This document shows positions 49,742-59,296 of a DNA stretch of 64,000 nucleotides, piece by piece. The DNA is from Paraburkholderia phosphatilytica (GTDB lineage: Bacteria > Pseudomonadota > Gammaproteobacteria > Burkholderiales > Burkholderiaceae), in assembly GCF_003443895.1 (NCBI RefSeq), contig NZ_QQOA01000006.1:62001-126000 (forward strand), written 5' to 3'. The number at the start of each line of letters is the position of its first letter. Position 1 is the first letter of the stretch. The notes under the pieces are model-generated. The model searched no databases. It saw only the letters and a program-made list of their open reading frames with translations, and had not been told where the DNA came from. The position numbers and the translations under genes are program-made.

Positions 49742-51247
49742 ATGCTGCTGGGCCATCCCATTCTCTTCAAGTCGTTGTGCTACGTCGGCGGACGCTGGAT
49801 ACATAGCGACAGCGCCGCGAGCGTCGCGGTGCAGAACCCCGCCAATCAGGAAACCATCGGCCACGTGCCGATGCTGGATGCCGCACAGATCCAGCACGCG
49901 GTGACGGTCGCCGATCAGGCGTTCCAGCAATGGCGCTGGCTGCCGGTCAACAAACGCAGCGCGCTGCTGTTGCGCTGGCACGAACTGGTGCTGCGTCACG
50001 CGGACGATCTCGCCGGCATTCTGTCGCTCGAGCAAGGCAAGCCGCTCGCCGAAGCGCGCGGCGAGATCGCGTACGGCGCGAGCTTCATCGAATGGTTCGC
50101 GCACGAAGCGAAGCGCCTGAACGGCCGCACGATTCCGACACATATCGATGGCGCACAGCTTGGCACGTCGATGGAACCGGTCGGCGTTGCCGCTTTGATC
50201 ACGCCGTGGAATTTCCCGAACGCGATGATCACGCGCAAGGCCGCGGCCGCGATGGCCGCCGGCTGCACGGTCATCGTGAAGCCCGCGCACGAAACGCCGT
50301 TCTCCGCGCTCGCGCTGGCGCAGCTCGCGGAAGAAGCGGGCCTGCCGGCAGGCGTATTCAACGTCGTGATCGGCGAGCCGCAGATGGCGATGGAAACGCT
50401 CGTCAGCGACAAGCGCGTGCGTTCGGTGAGCTTCACGGGCTCCACGCGCGTCGGTTCGCTGGTGATGCAGACGGCAGCGCGCGCTGGCATCAAGAAGCTC
50501 GCGCTCGAACTGGGCGGTAACGCGCCGTTCATCGTCACCGAAGATGCGGATATCGAGCATGCGGTGAAGGTCGCGGTCGCGGCGAAGTTCCAGACCTCGG
50601 GACAGGACTGCTGCGCGGCGAACCGCATCCTGGTTGCGCGGCCGCTGTACGAGCGCTTCGTGCTGCGCTATGCGCAGGCGGTGCGCGAACTGAAGGTGGG
50701 TACCGCATTCGAAGCGAACGTCGACGTCGGTCCGCTGATGCACCAGGCCGCGTTCGATACGACGCTCGCGCGCGTCAAGGATGCCCGCGAAAAGGGCGCG
50801 CGCATCCTGACGGGTGGCGCTGCGCACGCGCTCGGCGGCTGGTTCTTCGAGCCGACGGTGGTGGCCGATGCGGCGCCCGGCATGCGCATCTACGACGAGG
50901 AAAATTTCGCGCCGATCTCCGCGGTGTCGTCGTTCGACACGCTCGACGAAGCGGTGGAACGCGCGAACGACACCGAATACGGACTGGCCGCGTACGTCTG
51001 CTCGCGCGACATGAACACCGTGTTCCAGCTGCTGCGCTGTCTCGACTTCGCGATGGTGTCCGTCAATGGCGCGAAGTTTACCGGCGCGCCGATCCCGTTC
51101 GGCGGCGTCAAGGCTTCGGGCCTCGGGCGCGAAGGCGGCGCCGAGGGCTTCGAGCCGTTCGTCGAAACCCGTTACTTCTGTCTCGGTCAGCTCGGTCTGC
51201 CCGTGGTGAGCGTCGACGCCGTCGAAGCCGCTGCGCACGCCGCCTGA
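49742..51247 (+). CDS. doeC: aspartate-semialdehyde dehydrogenase of ectoine breakdown
   Basis: The 501-residue NAD(P)-dependent aldehyde dehydrogenase has the catalytic Glu in LELGGNAPFI and the Cys in GQDCCAANRI, with the cofactor motif SFTGSTRVGSLV. It looks like succinate-semialdehyde dehydrogenases, but position between doeX and doeD identifies it as DoeC, which oxidises aspartate semialdehyde from diaminobutyrate to aspartate. General succinate-semialdehyde dehydrogenase activity is the alternative. Confidence 0.9.
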   Translation: MLLGHPILFKSLCYVGGRWIHSDSAASVAVQNPANQETIGHVPMLDAAQIQHAVTVADQAFQQWRWLPVNKRSALLLRWHELVLRHADDLAGILSLEQGKPLAEARGEIAYGASFIEWFAHEAKRLNGRTIPTHIDGAQLGTSMEPVGVAALITPWNFPNAMITRKAAAAMAAGCTVIVKPAHETPFSALALAQLAEEAGLPAGVFNVVIGEPQMAMETLVSDKRVRSVSFTGSTRVGSLVMQTAARAGIKKLALELGGNAPFIVTEDADIEHAVKVAVAAKFQTSGQDCCAANRILVARPLYERFVLRYAQAVRELKVGTAFEANVDVGPLMHQAAFDTTLARVKDAREKGARILTGGAAHALGGWFFEPTVVADAAPGMRIYDEENFAPISAVSSFDTLDEAVERANDTEYGLAAYVCSRDMNTVFQLLRCLDFAMVSVNGAKFTGAPIPFGGVKASGLGREGGAEGFEPFVETRYFCLGQLGLPVVSVDAVEAAAHAA

Positions 51248-51272
51248 CATTCATCATTCAAGGGAGTTTGCG

Positions 51273-52664
51273 ATGACCCAATACGATCAACTGTTCGAAG
51301 CCGACCGCGCGCATTTCATGCACCCGTCCACCCACGCGCACGACCACGCGAGCGGCGCGCTGCCGGGCCGCATCGTGACCGGCGCGAAAGGCATCCGCAT
51401 CGAAGACCATCAGGGCAAGCAGTTTCTCGATGCGTTCGCGGGCCTGTACTGCGTGAACATCGGCTATGGCCGCACCGAAGTGGCCGATGCGATGTACGAG
51501 CAGGCGAAGCAGCTGGCGTACTACCACGCGTACGTTGGCCATTCGACTGACACGATCATTGAGCTGTCGTCGCGCATCATCGACTGGTCGCCGAAGGGCA
51601 TGAAGAAGGTCTACTACGGTATGTCCGGCTCGGACGCAAACGAAACGCAGATCAAGATCGTCTGGTATTACAACAATGTGAAGGGCCGGCCGAATAAAAA
51701 GAAGATCATCTCGCGCCAGCGCGGCTATCACGGCTCGGGCATCGTGACGGGCAGCCTCACCGGTCTGCCGAGCTTCCATCAGTTCTTCGATCTGCCGATC
51801 GATCGCGTGAAGCACACCATTTGCCCGCACTGGTATCGCCAGGCGCCGAAGGGCATGAACGAAGCGCAGTTCGTCAACTACTGCGTCGACGAGCTCGAAA
51901 AGCTGATCGCGAAAGAAGGCGCGGACACCATCGCGGCGTTCATCGGCGAGCCGGTGATGGGCACGGGCGGCATCGTGCCGCCGCCGGCCGGTTACTGGCC
52001 CGCGATCCAGGCGGTGCTGAAGAAGCACGACATCCTGCTGATCTGCGACGAAGTGGTGTGCGGTTTCGGCCGTCTCGGTTCGAAAATGGGCGCGCAGCAC
52101 TACGGCATCGAGCCGGACCTGATCACGGTCGCGAAGGGCCTCACGAGCGCGTATGCGCCGCTATCCGGCGTGATCGTCGGCGAACGCGTGTGGGACGTGA
52201 TCGACAAGGCTTCGCAGGAATCGGGCGCGATGGGCCACGGCTGGACCTACTCCGGCCACCCGGTGTGCGCGGCGGCGGCGCTCGCGAATCTCGACATCCT
52301 GGAGCGCGAGAATCTCGCGCAGAACGCGGCCGATACGGGCGCGTACTTCCTGAAGCAGCTGCACGAAACCTTCGACAGTCACCCGCTCGTCGGCGAAGTG
52401 CGCGGAGCAGGCATGCTGGCTGCTATCGAGTTCATGGCCGACAGCGCCGAGCGCCGTCCGTTCGATGCCGCGCTGAAGGTCGGGCCGCGTGTGTCCGCCG
52501 CCGCGCTGCAACGTGGACTGATCGCACGGGCGATGCCGCACGGCGACATCCTCGGCTTCGCGCCGCCGCTCGTAACGACGCGCGCCGAAGCCGACGAGAT
52601 CGTGCGGCTCGCGAAGGGCGCGGTTGACGACGTGGCTTCGGAGGTTTTGACCCAGCACGCATAA
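51273..52664 (+). CDS. doeD: diaminobutyrate aminotransferase (class III)
   Basis: The 463-residue PLP class-III aminotransferase has the Schiff-base Lys in LITVAKGLTSAYAPLSG, preceded by LLICDEVVCGFGRLG, and GMSGSDANETQIKIVWYYNN near residue 115. DoeD converts diaminobutyrate to aspartate semialdehyde, the DoeC substrate. AAGGGAG precedes ATG 51273. It ends the ectoine locus. Confidence 0.92.
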   Translation: MTQYDQLFEADRAHFMHPSTHAHDHASGALPGRIVTGAKGIRIEDHQGKQFLDAFAGLYCVNIGYGRTEVADAMYEQAKQLAYYHAYVGHSTDTIIELSSRIIDWSPKGMKKVYYGMSGSDANETQIKIVWYYNNVKGRPNKKKIISRQRGYHGSGIVTGSLTGLPSFHQFFDLPIDRVKHTICPHWYRQAPKGMNEAQFVNYCVDELEKLIAKEGADTIAAFIGEPVMGTGGIVPPPAGYWPAIQAVLKKHDILLICDEVVCGFGRLGSKMGAQHYGIEPDLITVAKGLTSAYAPLSGVIVGERVWDVIDKASQESGAMGHGWTYSGHPVCAAAALANLDILERENLAQNAADTGAYFLKQLHETFDSHPLVGEVRGAGMLAAIEFMADSAERRPFDAALKVGPRVSAAALQRGLIARAMPHGDILGFAPPLVTTRAEADEIVRLAKGAVDDVASEVLTQHA

Positions 52665-52873
52665 CGCTTCTCACACGGTTCTGGCCGCTCTTGTTACAGC
52701 GGCCTTTCGCAGCGATTTCCTGCTGCGCGCGCGCCGCCGGATCATCGCGCGTCATCACGGCTTCATGCGAGCCGCTCGATGCGCACGATGGTTTGGCGGC
52801 GCGCGCGTCTCGTGTAGAGTGCTGCCCTTGCGGTCATGGCCTATTCAATCAATAAACCGACTGGGGGCATTCA

Positions 52874-54601
52874 ATGAGCATCAGCAGTATCGCAAAGGGC
52901 ACCGTGACGAGTATCGCGCTCGCGGCAGCACTCGTCGTCGCAAGCGGTTTCGTCGAGACCTCGCCGGCTTACGCGAAAACCGCCACGCAGCAGCCGGTGT
53001 TTTCCGCGTCGGCGATCGCCGCGGCGGACCAGTACAGCGCCAACGCGGCACAACAGATTCTTGACGAAGGCGGCAACGCGGTCGATGCCGCGGTCGCCAT
53101 CGCGTTCACGCTGGCGGTCACCTATCCGGAGGCCGGCAACATCGGCGGCGGCGGTTTCATGACGCTGTATGTGAACGGCAAGCCGTACTTCCTCGACTAT
53201 CGCGAACGCGCGCCGCTTGCCGCGACGAAGAACATGTACCTCGACGACAAGGGCGAGGTCGTGAAGGGCAAGAGTCTCGTCGGCTATGCGGCGGTGGGCG
53301 TGCCGGGTACGGTCGAAGGCATGTGGCAGGCGCAGCGGCGCTTCGGCAAGCTGAAGTGGAAACAGGTGCTCGCGCCCGCCATCCATTACGCGACCGACGG
53401 CTTCACGCCCGATGACCAGTTGATCCAGCGCCGCAACGATTCGCAGAAGGACTTCGGCGGCACGACCAATTTCGACACCTACTTCGGCAGCATGAAGTCG
53501 GGCGTCAACTTCAAGCAGCCCGAGCTGGCCGCGGTGCTTACGCGCATCGCCGACAACGGCGAAAGCGACTTCTACCGCGGCAAGACCGCGGACCTGATCG
53601 CGGCATCGATGCGCGGTCACGGCCTCATCACGAAGCAGGACCTCGAGCTGTACAAGGCCGTGTGGCGCCAGCCGGTGGAAGCGGACTGGAACGGCTATCA
53701 CGTGATCACCGCGCCGCCGCCGAGTTCCGGTGGCGTCGGCCTCGTGCAGTTGCTGAAGATGAAGGCTGACCTTGCCGACGACTTCAACAACGTGCCGCTC
53801 AACTCGGTGCAGTACATCCATCTGATCGCCGAAATCGAGAAGCGCGTGTTCGCGGACCGGGCGCAGTATCTCGGCGATCCGGATTTCTACAAGGTGCCGG
53901 TCGCGCAGCTGATCGACGACGCGTATCTGCACAAGCGCGCCGCCGAAGTGAACCCGAATACGCCGTCCGATACGAAGAGCGTGCAGCCGGGCCTCGGCAC
54001 GTCGATGCCGGAGAAGGCGGAAACCACGCACTTCTCGGTGGTCGACAAGTGGGGTAACGCGGTGTCGAACACCTACACGCTCAACGGCTACTTCGGCTCG
54101 GGCGTCGTGGTGGATGGCACGGGCATCGTGCTGAACGACGAGATGGACGACTTCTCGACGAAGCCGGGCGTCGCGAACCAGTTCGGCGTGGTGGGCAGCG
54201 ACGCGAACGCGATCGAACCGAAGAAGCGTCCGCTGTCTTCGATGACGCCGACCATCCTGACGAAGGACGGCAAGGTCTCGCTCGTGATCGGCACGCCGGG
54301 CGGCTCGCGCATCTTCACGTCGATCTTCCAGGTGATCAACAACGTGTACGACTTCCACATGCCGCTCGCGGACGCGGTGGCGGCGATGCGCTTCCATCAC
54401 CAGCTGCTGCCGCCGAACACGATCTTCTGGGAGCCGTACAAGCCAATCACCGGCGAGCTCGCGCAGCAGCTCGAGGCGAAGGGCTACAAGCTGGAAGGGC
54501 AGGACTTCAACGGCGACATCCAGGCGATCAAGATCGACGCCGATGCGCCGCACGCGGTGGCCGATCCGCGTGGGCGCGGCGTGGTGCGGCTGATTCCGTA
54601 A
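52874..54601 (+). CDS. ggt: gamma-glutamyltransferase
   Basis: The 575-residue periplasmic N-terminal nucleophile hydrolase hydrolyses or transfers the gamma-glutamyl group of glutathione. It has a signal peptide (LAAALVVASGFVETSPAYAK). The autocleavage site falls before Thr384 in KAETTHFSVVDKWGNAVS, giving the nucleophile Thr. Small-subunit motifs KKRPLSSMTPTI and GTPGGSRIFTS bind substrate. GGGGAFMTLY-like GGGGFMTLYVNGK is near residue 95. It is 209 bp from doeD and probably separate from it. Confidence 0.94.
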   Translation: MSISSIAKGTVTSIALAAALVVASGFVETSPAYAKTATQQPVFSASAIAAADQYSANAAQQILDEGGNAVDAAVAIAFTLAVTYPEAGNIGGGGFMTLYVNGKPYFLDYRERAPLAATKNMYLDDKGEVVKGKSLVGYAAVGVPGTVEGMWQAQRRFGKLKWKQVLAPAIHYATDGFTPDDQLIQRRNDSQKDFGGTTNFDTYFGSMKSGVNFKQPELAAVLTRIADNGESDFYRGKTADLIAASMRGHGLITKQDLELYKAVWRQPVEADWNGYHVITAPPPSSGGVGLVQLLKMKADLADDFNNVPLNSVQYIHLIAEIEKRVFADRAQYLGDPDFYKVPVAQLIDDAYLHKRAAEVNPNTPSDTKSVQPGLGTSMPEKAETTHFSVVDKWGNAVSNTYTLNGYFGSGVVVDGTGIVLNDEMDDFSTKPGVANQFGVVGSDANAIEPKKRPLSSMTPTILTKDGKVSLVIGTPGGSRIFTSIFQVINNVYDFHMPLADAVAAMRFHHQLLPPNTIFWEPYKPITGELAQQLEAKGYKLEGQDFNGDIQAIKIDADAPHAVADPRGRGVVRLIP

Positions 54602-54629
54602 CGCACGCCGGCGAGCTGGCCGCGAAGGG

Positions 54630-55685
54630 CTAGCTCGCCTGTTCGACCGGCGTCAGCGTCAACGCGACCCGTTGCGCGCCGCGCAGCACATCGATCGCGA
54701 CGGCCTTGTCGATCCGCGACGCGTCGAGCACGCGCTGCAGGCTGTCGACGCTCTCCACCGCGATGCCGTCGATCGCCGCGATCGTATCGTCGGTACGCAG
54801 CCCCGCGAGCGAAGCGGGGCTGCCTTTTACCACCTCCATCACGCGTACCGCGCTCGTCGATTCGAGCGCGAAGTAGCGTTGCGCGCGGCGCGACAGCGGC
54901 ACCGTCGTGCCCGCGACGCCGATGTACGCGCGCCGCACGCGGCCGTGCGCGAAGAGCTGCATGATCACCCACTTGGCCGTATCGATTGCGGTGGCGAAGC
55001 AGATGGCCTGCGCGCCCGGAATGATCGCGGTGTTCACGCCGATCACCTGGCCCGCCGAGTTGATCAGCGGGCCGCCCGAGTTGCCCGGGTTCAGCGCGGC
55101 GTCGGTCTGGATCACGTCGTAGATCATCCGGCCCGAAGTGGAGCGCAGCGAGCGGCCAAGCGCCGACACCACGCCGGTCGTGACCGTTTGCGCGAGCCCG
55201 AGTGGATTGCCGACCGCGATCGCGATCTGGCCGACGCGCAGCTTGCCGGAATCGCCCAGCTCGACGTGCGGCAATGCCTCGGTGGTACCGATGCGCAGCA
55301 CCGCGAGGTCGCTGCCGGGGTCGTCGCCGATCAGGTCGGCGTCGTGCTCGGTGCCGTCCGCGAGCGTGACGCGCAGATGCGTCGCGCCGTGCACGACGTG
55401 GCTGTTGGTCAGCAGATATCCGTCGGGCGTGAAGAGAAATCCCGAGCCGGTGCCGCCGCGCGCGCCGCGGGCGTTCTGCCGGCCCGGCAGATGGCGTTCG
55501 ACCGAAATGAACACGACGGCCTGCTGCACGCGTTCGAGCGCGCCGATCACGGTGCGCGAGTACGCGTCGAGCAGCGCGGCGTCGTCACTTGCGGCGGGAT
55601 TCGATGCGGGATTCGGGCGATCGCGATCGTCACGACCCTGCGCGGCCTCCGACAGGTTGTCGATGAAACGTGGACGGCTTCCCAT
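54630..55685 (-). CDS. trypsin-like S1C serine protease with PDZ domain
   Basis: The 351-residue HtrA-like protease has an intact triad: His96 (LLTNSHVVHGA), Asp126 (GSDLAVL) and Ser203 (NPGNSGGPL). A C-terminal PDZ domain follows (VMEVVKGSPASLAGLRTDDT). No signal peptide or membrane anchor is seen at the N terminus, which is instead polar and Asp/Arg-rich (MGSRPRFIDNLSEAAQGRDD). It may therefore act in the cytoplasm, unlike DegP/DegQ. Extending the frame upstream adds only low-complexity sequence. Confidence 0.88.
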   Translation of the reverse strand: MGSRPRFIDNLSEAAQGRDDRDRPNPASNPAASDDAALLDAYSRTVIGALERVQQAVVFISVERHLPGRQNARGARGGTGSGFLFTPDGYLLTNSHVVHGATHLRVTLADGTEHDADLIGDDPGSDLAVLRIGTTEALPHVELGDSGKLRVGQIAIAVGNPLGLAQTVTTGVVSALGRSLRSTSGRMIYDVIQTDAALNPGNSGGPLINSAGQVIGVNTAIIPGAQAICFATAIDTAKWVIMQLFAHGRVRRAYIGVAGTTVPLSRRAQRYFALESTSAVRVMEVVKGSPASLAGLRTDDTIAAIDGIAVESVDSLQRVLDASRIDKAVAIDVLRGAQRVALTLTPVEQAS

Positions 55686-55853
55686 GATTTGAAGCTCCAG
55701 CGAAACGGGATCGCACTTGCAGGGCAGCCGGAGTGTTTTCAAGGGCGGGGGCGGGCGGCGTGCCGGCAGACGCGGGTCAGGGTCCGTGCGACACTGGCAG
55801 GCAGCCCCGCGGGCTGGATGGCGCGCGGTCGAACACGAGAACGGAGACATCCC

Positions 55854-56264
55854 ATGACGACACAGCAGCCCGCGAACCGTCCGGACAGCCATAGCGAACC
55901 CGAAGCCGTGCGGGTCGAATCGCTGAGCGCGGTCACGCTCTCGACGGCCGATATGGCGCGCGCATTCCGCTTCTACGACGCTTTGGGTTTCGAGCTGAAC
56001 TATGGCGGTCCGGACACCGCGTTCACGTCGTTCGCGCTGGGTTCGTCATACCTGAATCTGATCGCCGAGTCGCGCGGACCGATCCACTGGTGGGGGCGCG
56101 TGATCGTGTACGTGTCCGACGTCGACGCGATGTACCGGCGCGCGCTCGCCGCCGGTCTGACGCCGCAGATGCCGCCCGCCGACGCGACCTGGGGCGAGCG
56201 CTACTTCCACATCGACGATCCGGACGGGCACGAACTGAGCTTCGCGAGGCCGCTGCGGAGTTGA
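55854..56264 (+). CDS. VOC-family protein
   Basis: The 136-residue single-domain VOC protein has VTLSTADMARAFRFYDALGF near residue 27, a mid-domain ESRGPIHWWGRVIVYVSDVD, and a C-terminal YFHIDDPDGHELSFARPL. The GHELSF Glu is the usual last metal ligand. It could be a glyoxalase/bleomycin-resistance-type enzyme. ATG at 55854 has an ACGGAG site upstream. No functional link to the adjacent protease or ppk2 is evident. Confidence 0.85.
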   Translation: MTTQQPANRPDSHSEPEAVRVESLSAVTLSTADMARAFRFYDALGFELNYGGPDTAFTSFALGSSYLNLIAESRGPIHWWGRVIVYVSDVDAMYRRALAAGLTPQMPPADATWGERYFHIDDPDGHELSFARPLRS

Positions 56265-56403
56265 CGCGGGATTCGCATGGGCGCGCCCGCGCGACTGGAT
56301 TAATATGGCTGACACTCCGCGAGCCGAGAATCGGGCGCGGTGGCGCTGCATACGCGCCTGATCCGCACGCCATTCGCCAACTTTCGCCGCACAGGAGAAC
56401 GTG

Positions 56404-57336
56404 ATGAACCAGGAAGATCCGCGATCCCTTCCCGATACGCTCGAAGAAGCTGAGCGCCAGCGGCGCTTCCGGGAAGACATCATCGACAGCTATGACGAAG
56501 AGCTGGAGATGGAAATCGACGACCGCATTCTCGACGGCGACGACGCTTACTCGGACGAGTCGCGCGCCGCGCGCAAACAGTATTTCCGCGAGCTGTTCCG
56601 CCTGCAGGGCGAGCTCGTGAAGCTGCAGGACTGGATCGTGAACACCGGCCACCGGCTCGTCGTGATCTTCGAAGGCCGCGATGCGGCGGGCAAGGGCGGC
56701 GCGATCAAGCGCGTCACGCAGCGTCTGAATCCGCGCGTCTGCCGCGTGGCCGCGCTGCCCGCGCCGAACAACCGCGAGCGCACCCAGTGGTACTTCCAGC
56801 GCTATGTCGCGCATCTGCCGGCGGGCGGCGAAATGGTGCTGTTCGACCGCAGCTGGTACAACCGCGCGGGCGTGGAGCGCGTGATGAACTTCTGCACCGA
56901 CGAGGAGTACGAAGAGTTCTTCCGCTCGGTGCCGGAGTTCGAGAAGATGCTGGTGCGCAGCGGCGTCCAGATCATCAAGTACTGGTTTTCGATCACCGAC
57001 GAAGAGCAGGAAGTGCGCTTCAAGGCGCGGATTGAAGACCCGCTCAAGCAGTGGAAGCTGAGCCCGATGGACCTCGAGAGCCGCCGTCGCTGGGAAGCGT
57101 ATACGCAGGCGAAAGAAGTGATGCTGCAGCGCTCGCATATTCCCGAGGCGCCGTGGTGGGTCGTGCAGGCGGTCGACAAGAAGCGCGCGCGCCTGAACTG
57201 CATTCACCATCTGCTCTCGCAGGTGCCGTACAAGGAGGTCGATCACCCGTCGGTCGTACTGCCGGGCCGGGAGCATCATGCCGACTATCTGCGTCAGCCG
57301 GTGCCGGGCAATATGATCGTGCCGGAGCTTTACTGA
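56404..57336 (+). CDS. ppk2: polyphosphate kinase 2
   Basis: The 310-residue single-domain PPK2 has Walker A EGRDAAGKGGAIKRVTQRLN, Walker B MVLFDRSWYNRAGVERVM and the lid RSHIPEAPWWVVQAVDKKRA. It transfers phosphate between polyphosphate and nucleotides. ATG at 56404 is used because AGGAG lies six bases upstream; a GTG three bases earlier is too close. An acidic N-terminal extension (~55 residues) precedes the kinase core. It faces the PiT phosphate transporter across a shared terminator, an apt pair for phosphate storage. Confidence 0.93.
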   Translation: MNQEDPRSLPDTLEEAERQRRFREDIIDSYDEELEMEIDDRILDGDDAYSDESRAARKQYFRELFRLQGELVKLQDWIVNTGHRLVVIFEGRDAAGKGGAIKRVTQRLNPRVCRVAALPAPNNRERTQWYFQRYVAHLPAGGEMVLFDRSWYNRAGVERVMNFCTDEEYEEFFRSVPEFEKMLVRSGVQIIKYWFSITDEEQEVRFKARIEDPLKQWKLSPMDLESRRRWEAYTQAKEVMLQRSHIPEAPWWVVQAVDKKRARLNCIHHLLSQVPYKEVDHPSVVLPGREHHADYLRQPVPGNMIVPELY

Positions 57337-57398
57337 GTTTTCTTGCTTGCGGAAGCGGGGCGTCGCGTGGCGGCGTGCACCGCTCCGCGGATAAACGA

Positions 57399-57434
57399 AG
57401 GGCTGGCAGCGTGTGAACGCTGCCAGCCCTTTTT
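57399..57434 (+). terminator. intrinsic terminator of ppk2
   Basis: AGGGCTGGCAGCG (57399-57411) pairs perfectly with CGCTGCCAGCCCT (57418-57430) across TGTGAA and is followed by TTTT. It lies 63 bp after ppk2 and 26 bp before the end of the convergent transporter gene, so it may also stop leftward transcripts weakly. Confidence 0.93.
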
Positions 57435-57459
57435 GCTTTCGTCGCTTGCGAGAGACCGA

Positions 57460-59046
57460 TCAGAACAGGTGGCGGAACAGCCAGTACAGTCCGCCCGCGA
57501 GCGCGATCGACACCGGCAGCGTCAGCACCCACGCGAGCACCAGGCTGCGCACCGTGCCCCACTGCAGGCCCGAGCCGTTCGCCGCCATCGTGCCCGCCAC
57601 GCCGGACGACAGCACGTGCGTCGTCGACACCGGCAGGCCGTACACGTCGGCCATGCCGATCGTCAGCATCGCGACCGCTTCCGCCGATGCGCCCTGGCCG
57701 TAGGTCAGGTGCTGCTTGCCGATCTTTTCGCCGACCGTTACCACGATCCGCTTCCAGCCCACCATCGTACCGAGCCCCAGTGCAATTGCGACCGCAACCT
57801 TCACCCACGTCGGGATGAACTTGGTCGCGTGATCGAGCTGCTTCTTGTAGTTGTCGATGATCTTGTGATCGTCGGCGGAGAAGGCCGGCTGCTGCGCTTT
57901 GTCCATCAGGCGAATCGCTTCGGACGCGATATACATGTTGTTGCGCACGTTATCGACTTCCGACACCGGCACGGTCGAGATCGCACCCGACCGGCTCACC
58001 TGGTCGGCGATGCCCAGCGTGAGTTGCTGCAACGCCGGCACCGTGTCAGGTGTGAGCGTGCGCGTCTGCACGAAGCGTTCGACCGTCTGACGGGGATGGT
58101 CGCCGGCCGGCACGCCGTTCGCGTATTTGCCGATCGTCGCGGCGCTCTCGTGCGACACCGCGATGAAGGTCTGCGTCTCGGCGCTGTTGACGGCCTTGTT
58201 CAGCGCATACGCGGTGGGCACCGTGCCGATCAGGATCAGCATGATGAGGCCCATGCCCTTCTGGCCGTCGTTCGAACCGTGCGCGAACGACACGCCCGTG
58301 CAGGTCAGGATCAGCAGCGCGCGGATCCAGAACGGCGGCGCTTCGTTGCCCTTCGGCTCGGCGTACAGCGCCGGCACGCGCACCACGGCCTTCAGGACCA
58401 GCAGCAGCAACCCCGACAGCAGGAAGCCGACGATCGGCGAGAACAGCAGCGACTTGCCGACGCCGAGCGCCTGGTTCCAGTCCACGCCGCTCGTGCCGTT
58501 CGCGCCGTGCATCAACTGGTTCATCAGGCCGACGCCGATGATCGAGCCGATCAGCGTGTGCGAGCTCGACGACGGCAGTCCGAAGTACCACGTGCCGAGG
58601 TTCCAGATGATCGCCGCGATCAGCAGCGCGAACACCATCGCGAAGCCCGCGCTGCTGCCCACCTGCAGGATCAGCTCGACGGGCAGCAGTTGCAGCACGC
58701 CGAACGCGACCGCGCCGGTCGACGTCAGCACGCCGAGGAAATTCCACGTGCCCGACCAGATCACCGCGAGGTTCGGCGACAGCGAGTGCGTGTAGATCAC
58801 GGTCGCGACCGCATTGGCCGTATCGTGAAAGCCGTTTACGAACTCGAAGCCGAGCGCGATCAGCAATGCGATGCCGAGCAGGATGAAGGGCAGTACCGAC
58901 GACTGCCGGACGCCTGACAGATCGTCGACCAGATGGACCGCGCAGTAAGCCGCGCCAATCAGCAGTACGAGGAGAAACAGGCCAAAGCTCAGGCTGCGGC
59001 CGCGCGTGGCGGGCCCGCCCGGCTGGGCATAGGAAGTGTCCGGCAT
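57460..59046 (-). CDS. pit: PiT-family inorganic phosphate transporter
   Basis: The 528-residue inner-membrane phosphate/H+ symporter has both PiT signature repeats: FEFVNGFHDTANAVATVIYT near residue 68 and FAHGSNDGQKGMGLIMLILI near residue 258. About ten transmembrane segments are split by a long cytoplasmic loop (~residues 290-420). A second inverted repeat carries MVGWKRIVVTVGEKIGKQHL and VSTTHVLSSGVAG. It takes up phosphate as a low-affinity carrier. Confidence 0.94.
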   Translation of the reverse strand: MPDTSYAQPGGPATRGRSLSFGLFLLVLLIGAAYCAVHLVDDLSGVRQSSVLPFILLGIALLIALGFEFVNGFHDTANAVATVIYTHSLSPNLAVIWSGTWNFLGVLTSTGAVAFGVLQLLPVELILQVGSSAGFAMVFALLIAAIIWNLGTWYFGLPSSSSHTLIGSIIGVGLMNQLMHGANGTSGVDWNQALGVGKSLLFSPIVGFLLSGLLLLVLKAVVRVPALYAEPKGNEAPPFWIRALLILTCTGVSFAHGSNDGQKGMGLIMLILIGTVPTAYALNKAVNSAETQTFIAVSHESAATIGKYANGVPAGDHPRQTVERFVQTRTLTPDTVPALQQLTLGIADQVSRSGAISTVPVSEVDNVRNNMYIASEAIRLMDKAQQPAFSADDHKIIDNYKKQLDHATKFIPTWVKVAVAIALGLGTMVGWKRIVVTVGEKIGKQHLTYGQGASAEAVAMLTIGMADVYGLPVSTTHVLSSGVAGTMAANGSGLQWGTVRSLVLAWVLTLPVSIALAGGLYWLFRHLF

Positions 59047-59296
59047 GGCTGTGCCCCTGGGATCGGTGTAAGGCGGATGGGAGAACCTCCGATCCTGACG
59101 CTGCTTTGTGTCGGTTCGATGACAATGATGTGTCCATTATGCCCTTTCACTGTCAGGCGCCGTCAGCCGGGCGTCAGCGCGTTGTTAGCGGTTTGCGAAG
59201 ACGCGGGCACTCCGCCGCGGCATCGGAGCGCCCCCGCGTACCGCGTAAAATGTGCGTCCCTGACGATTGCCCATCGAGCCTCCGTTGAAACGCAAG
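59047..59296. other. pit/LysR divergent region
   Basis: The 250-bp region between the phosphate transporter and the LysR gene has no gene. A possible -10 for the transporter lies in the AT-rich CATTATGCCC area (~59134), but no PHO-box-like direct repeat was identified. Confidence 0.35.
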
